From Monarcha castaneiventris obscurior (taxonomy: Eukaryota > Chordata > Aves > Passeriformes > Monarchidae): DNA of 64,000 bases. The stretch spans positions 1,550,001-1,614,000 of the forward strand of contig JAMPIT010000583.1 in assembly GCA_026261815.1 (NCBI GenBank). The letters run 5' to 3'. Shown here piece by piece: positions 60,909 to 64,000 of this stretch (position 1 is the first letter of the stretch; each line of letters starts with the position of its first letter). Made by a program: the position numbers and the translations under genes. The notes beneath the pieces are model-generated. The model saw only the letters and a list, made by a program, of their open reading frames with translations. It had not been told where the DNA came from and ran no database searches.

Positions 60909-62021
60909 GACCTGAGAGATGACAGAAGCCCAAGGAGCTCGTTTTATCCTGCTCTGGTATCAGTGTGGTTTTATGCTGAATTTTAGGGTATTTCTGCTGT
61001 AGCTTCTTGTAGCCTTGATCTTTGTGAAGCTGGCAGGAGAAACTTGAAGCAAAATTCTGGGATGGAATTGGTGTTTCTGTTTTGGTCACAAGCACCACTC
61101 ACTGAAGGTCTGGGGGGAGGCAGAGGATATTCCTGGAAAATGGCTCATCCCTTTCCTAGCCATCACAAATTCTCTGGAAAAAACACTGAGTGTTGGGCTT
61201 CAGTCTACAGGGGGAACAGTGGGATTGATCCCTGACTTTCATTCCAAGGTGGTGACAAGGAAACAAATCACAATTAATTCAGTCCATTTAGGACCTTATT
61301 CCTTCACTAAAAGCAGATTGCTGATTTCAGCACAGAATTATCAGACAGTTATTTGGCACTTGACTTGTTTATTGGCCCAGATGATGTTTGTTATGTTTAC
61401 ATGATATATTTTTTATATTCTGAAATTAATTGTCTGTTCTACAATATACGGCCTGATAATGTGTTTTGTCAGACCCTAGGAAATGAATAGCCAGGGGTTT
61501 AATATTTTAACAAACATATTATCTATATTGGCTGCTGAATTATATGAACTTTTTGCAAATCTTTGTAACACAAAACAAATAAAAGATGCATAAAATTAGC
61601 TTATAATAATTCATTCATAGCTTTGTGAATAACATTACTTGAGATTTGGGATTATTTTGTTTTCCTTTCATTTACATACTGATAAACTTTTTAACAGCAT
61701 TAGTTAACTTCCATCCTTCAGTTTTAATAGTCTTTTGTTTCTCCTTTCAAATAATTTTCTTAGTGTTTATCATTTTATTCACATCAGCTCTGCAATATTA
61801 AAATTGATATCTGAGAACAGCAATAGCATGGTCTTCTGTAGCCTCTTATGAATTTAAACTGCTTTTTGAACTAAGACACCATTGCAGTTTCAGCCTGTGA
61901 TATGAGTAAGGAGAATATACTGGAATGTGTTTGCAAGCCACCCAAGGAAGCAGTGGGAATGAGGGAACTTAGAAAGCCTTAAAATTTCAATGGAAACTGT
62001 GTCCTGCATTATTAACAAAGA
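60909..62021. other. Unique AT-rich non-coding stretch
   Basis: No gene or repeat was recognised between the minisatellite and the last CR1. Confidence 0.55.
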
Positions 62022-62301
62022 ATGGAGGGCCAGGAGCCAGGGAATGGCTTCCCAGTGCCAGAGGGCAGGGCTGGATGGGATATTGGGCAGGAATTGCTCC
62101 CTGGGAGGGTGGGCAGGCCCTGGCACAGGGTGCCCAGAGAAGCTGTGGCTGCCCCTGGATCCCTGGCAGTGCCCAAGGCCAGGCTGGACATTGGGGCTTG
62201 GAGCAGCCTGGGACAGTGGAAGGTGTCCCTGCCATGGCAGGGGTGGCACTGGATGGGCTTTAAGGTCCCTCGGACCCAAACCATTCTGGGATTCTTTGAT
62301 T
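62022..62301 (+). mobile_element. CR1 LINE 3' fragment, sense
   Basis: Truncated at GGAGGGCCAGGAGCCAGGG, it keeps the young CR1 3' block through GATATTGGGCAGGAATTG to CCATTCTGGGATTCTTTGAT. It is near-identical by eye to the 5.3 and 34.0 kb copies over the shared part. Confidence 0.92.
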
Positions 62302-64000
62302 AAGGGTAAATAATCATGATCAGCTGCTTCAGTCCCACCCGTCCATCACACACCTCTAACAGCTGTCAGTGTTTCAGCTCCATGAAAATGTGGGTTGTTT
62401 GCTGGTTTTGCTTTCATTCCAGCTTAGCCTGTGAACCCCAACTGGTGCTGCCTTTCTTTAGTCATTGTTGATCAAGTGGTGTGAAGGGAAATTTTTCAGA
62501 GAATGCAGTCACTGAAATGTTCTTTTGAAACACTATGGGCTAAAGCTCTCCCTGCTCCCTGTGCTGGTTGGGTTGTAAATAACTTTCCCAGGGAGACAGA
62601 TGTCAACCCAACATTGCCCTGCTGCCAGCAGTGGTGAGCTGTGTGATCACCAGTCACATCACCCTGCTGCTCATCCATTACCGTGCAAACAGCACAGAAC
62701 CCAACAGGGAGGAAGCTGAAGAGGTTCTGCAGCAGTTCAGCAGTTTGGCTGATTTATTCCCCAGTGTTCTGTGATATATTTTTCCTGTATTTTTATAAGG
62801 TTTGCATGTTTTATGTAGTATTTGTTCTTCCATTCTGATTATGTGGCAAGTTGATTCACTCATTTCATTTTCCTCACTGTATGCATCTTGTACAGATTTG
62901 GTTTGCTTTTCTTTTCCTTGAGATTTGAAAAAGCAGAGTTGATCATGGGTTCATTCCATAAAATCAGTTTAGTCCCTTTCTAAATTTCCCACATGAATTT
63001 CTGTACGGATATTATTTCCAGGTCATGTCACCTCCAAAATATTTTTTCCTCCTAATTCATTTAGGGTCATATGTTGGTAGGGAACAAATTTTCCTTTGGT
63101 AAAGCTCTCCAAAATCTATGACAGAATGATGATTTTTTTTTTTTTTCTGTTTATGGTGACATTTTTTAATTTATGAGAATTTTTAATAAAGGTTGTGCAG
63201 AAACTAAACAGAGACTGAGACATTTTCTCTCAGCCAAACCTAGGAAGGAAGAGGGCAAAATCTAAGCCATTTTTAATGTTCATGATGCTTTTGCCTCAGA
63301 TTCTTCAAGGAGGGGAAAGAAGAAATCTGTGTATGACTGGCTGTGCTACTGTGTAATTCTCAAACATGACTTACGCATATCAAACTACAGAATATGCCAG
63401 GTTAATCAAAGTTATTAGAGAACACAGAAGGCTTCACTTAGCTTTGCTCTACATAGGAATGTAGGAGACATATTCAAGGAAAAATGCGAGTTACATCCAC
63501 TCTAAACAGATTTTGTGTGATTGTAATTTGCTGAAGTAACCCTGAGCAATATGGATTATTCTGTGCGGTGTGTGGGCTCAGTGCTGTAATACTAAAACAC
63601 TGCATAACAAGAAAAAAAAACCCTCAAAAAAACAACAAAATCATAATTCCTGCCATCTCACATTTTCTTTATTTCATTGGCACTTGCTCTTTTAGTACCC
63701 TCCTGCCTCCAGTTCGTAACACTTCTCTTTAATGATCTTATTTATAGAATACCCCCGCTGGCAATTTAAAAACAGGTTTTAGTGATAAATTCTTTTTAAA
63801 GAGTAAGTGTTCAATTAAATATGTAACCAGATGTTAGTGCTATGTCTCCTTAGGCAGCAGCTTTTGTTTTACTTCAGCCACTGGGGTTACCATATTTCCC
63901 ATCTCATTTTACTCAATTCTATCAACTATTCAGATTTTACAGCCATTACTTTGACTTCTTACTGGGCTAAGTTTCTTACATACTTAGACACTCAAAAATT
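62302..64000. other. Unique AT-rich non-coding stretch
   Basis: No gene was recognised. A 15-base T run lies near 63132-63146 and small A/C-rich patches lie near 63610-63640. Confidence 0.55.

Noticed and set aside
59560..60986. Plus-strand frames repeating Ile-Asp-Gln-Phe-His-Leu
   Set aside because: They are translations of the 49-bp minisatellite. The phase changes each unit and there is no start, splice or conservation signal.

Overview
This window looks like gene-poor nuclear DNA from a bird, most likely a songbird. The main evidence is repeat content. At least thirteen fragments are 3' ends of CR1 (chicken repeat 1) LINEs. They are 5'-truncated and lie in both orientations, and many end in the degenerate ATTCTATG-type tail that marks CR1. 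There is also a solo LTR that resembles avian ERVL LTRs and one compact ERV with a 6-bp target duplication. The background is AT-rich, with short A/T runs and microsatellites. I found no protein-coding gene, rRNA, tRNA or CRISPR array that I can support. Nearly all longer open frames are shadows of CR1, of microsatellites, or of a GC-rich ERV interior.

Layout. 1-11920 is mostly unique AT-rich DNA with CR1 copies near 1.1, 4.3, 5.3 and 5.8 kb. 11921-12284 is a (GGATA)n microsatellite abutting an old antisense CR1. 12.7-25.6 kb is unique sequence with CR1 at 15.2, 19.1, 21.1 and 25.2 kb, an (AAAAG)n tract at 20.2 kb, a poly-C tract at 24.0 kb, and a small imperfect hairpin at 25.6 kb next to a CR1 truncation point. 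25.7-37.0 kb holds a (TTTA)n tract and a cluster of CR1 copies (30.7, 32.5-33.7, 34.0 kb), including an inactivated piece of the CR1 reverse transcriptase region. 37053-40637 is a complete-looking but non-autonomous ERV on the minus strand: two LTRs, matching CACCAC target duplications, a lysine-tRNA-like primer binding site, a broken gag-like start, a GC- and CpG-rich interior and no visible pol. 40.6-59.5 kb is mostly unique sequence with a CR1 at 43.0 kb, an ERVL-like solo LTR at 45.3 kb, and CR1 at 46.6 and 57.4 kb. 59584-60908 is a 27-copy minisatellite with a 49-bp unit and a visible higher-order block duplication. A last CR1 lies at 62.0 kb.

Nothing here forms an operon or pathway. The biology visible is transposable-element insertion, truncation and decay, plus tandem-repeat expansion. 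The objects most worth a second look are the minisatellite with its duplicated block and the pol-less ERV with its unusual interior. The family names rest on recognition of sequence patterns by eye, without a database search.
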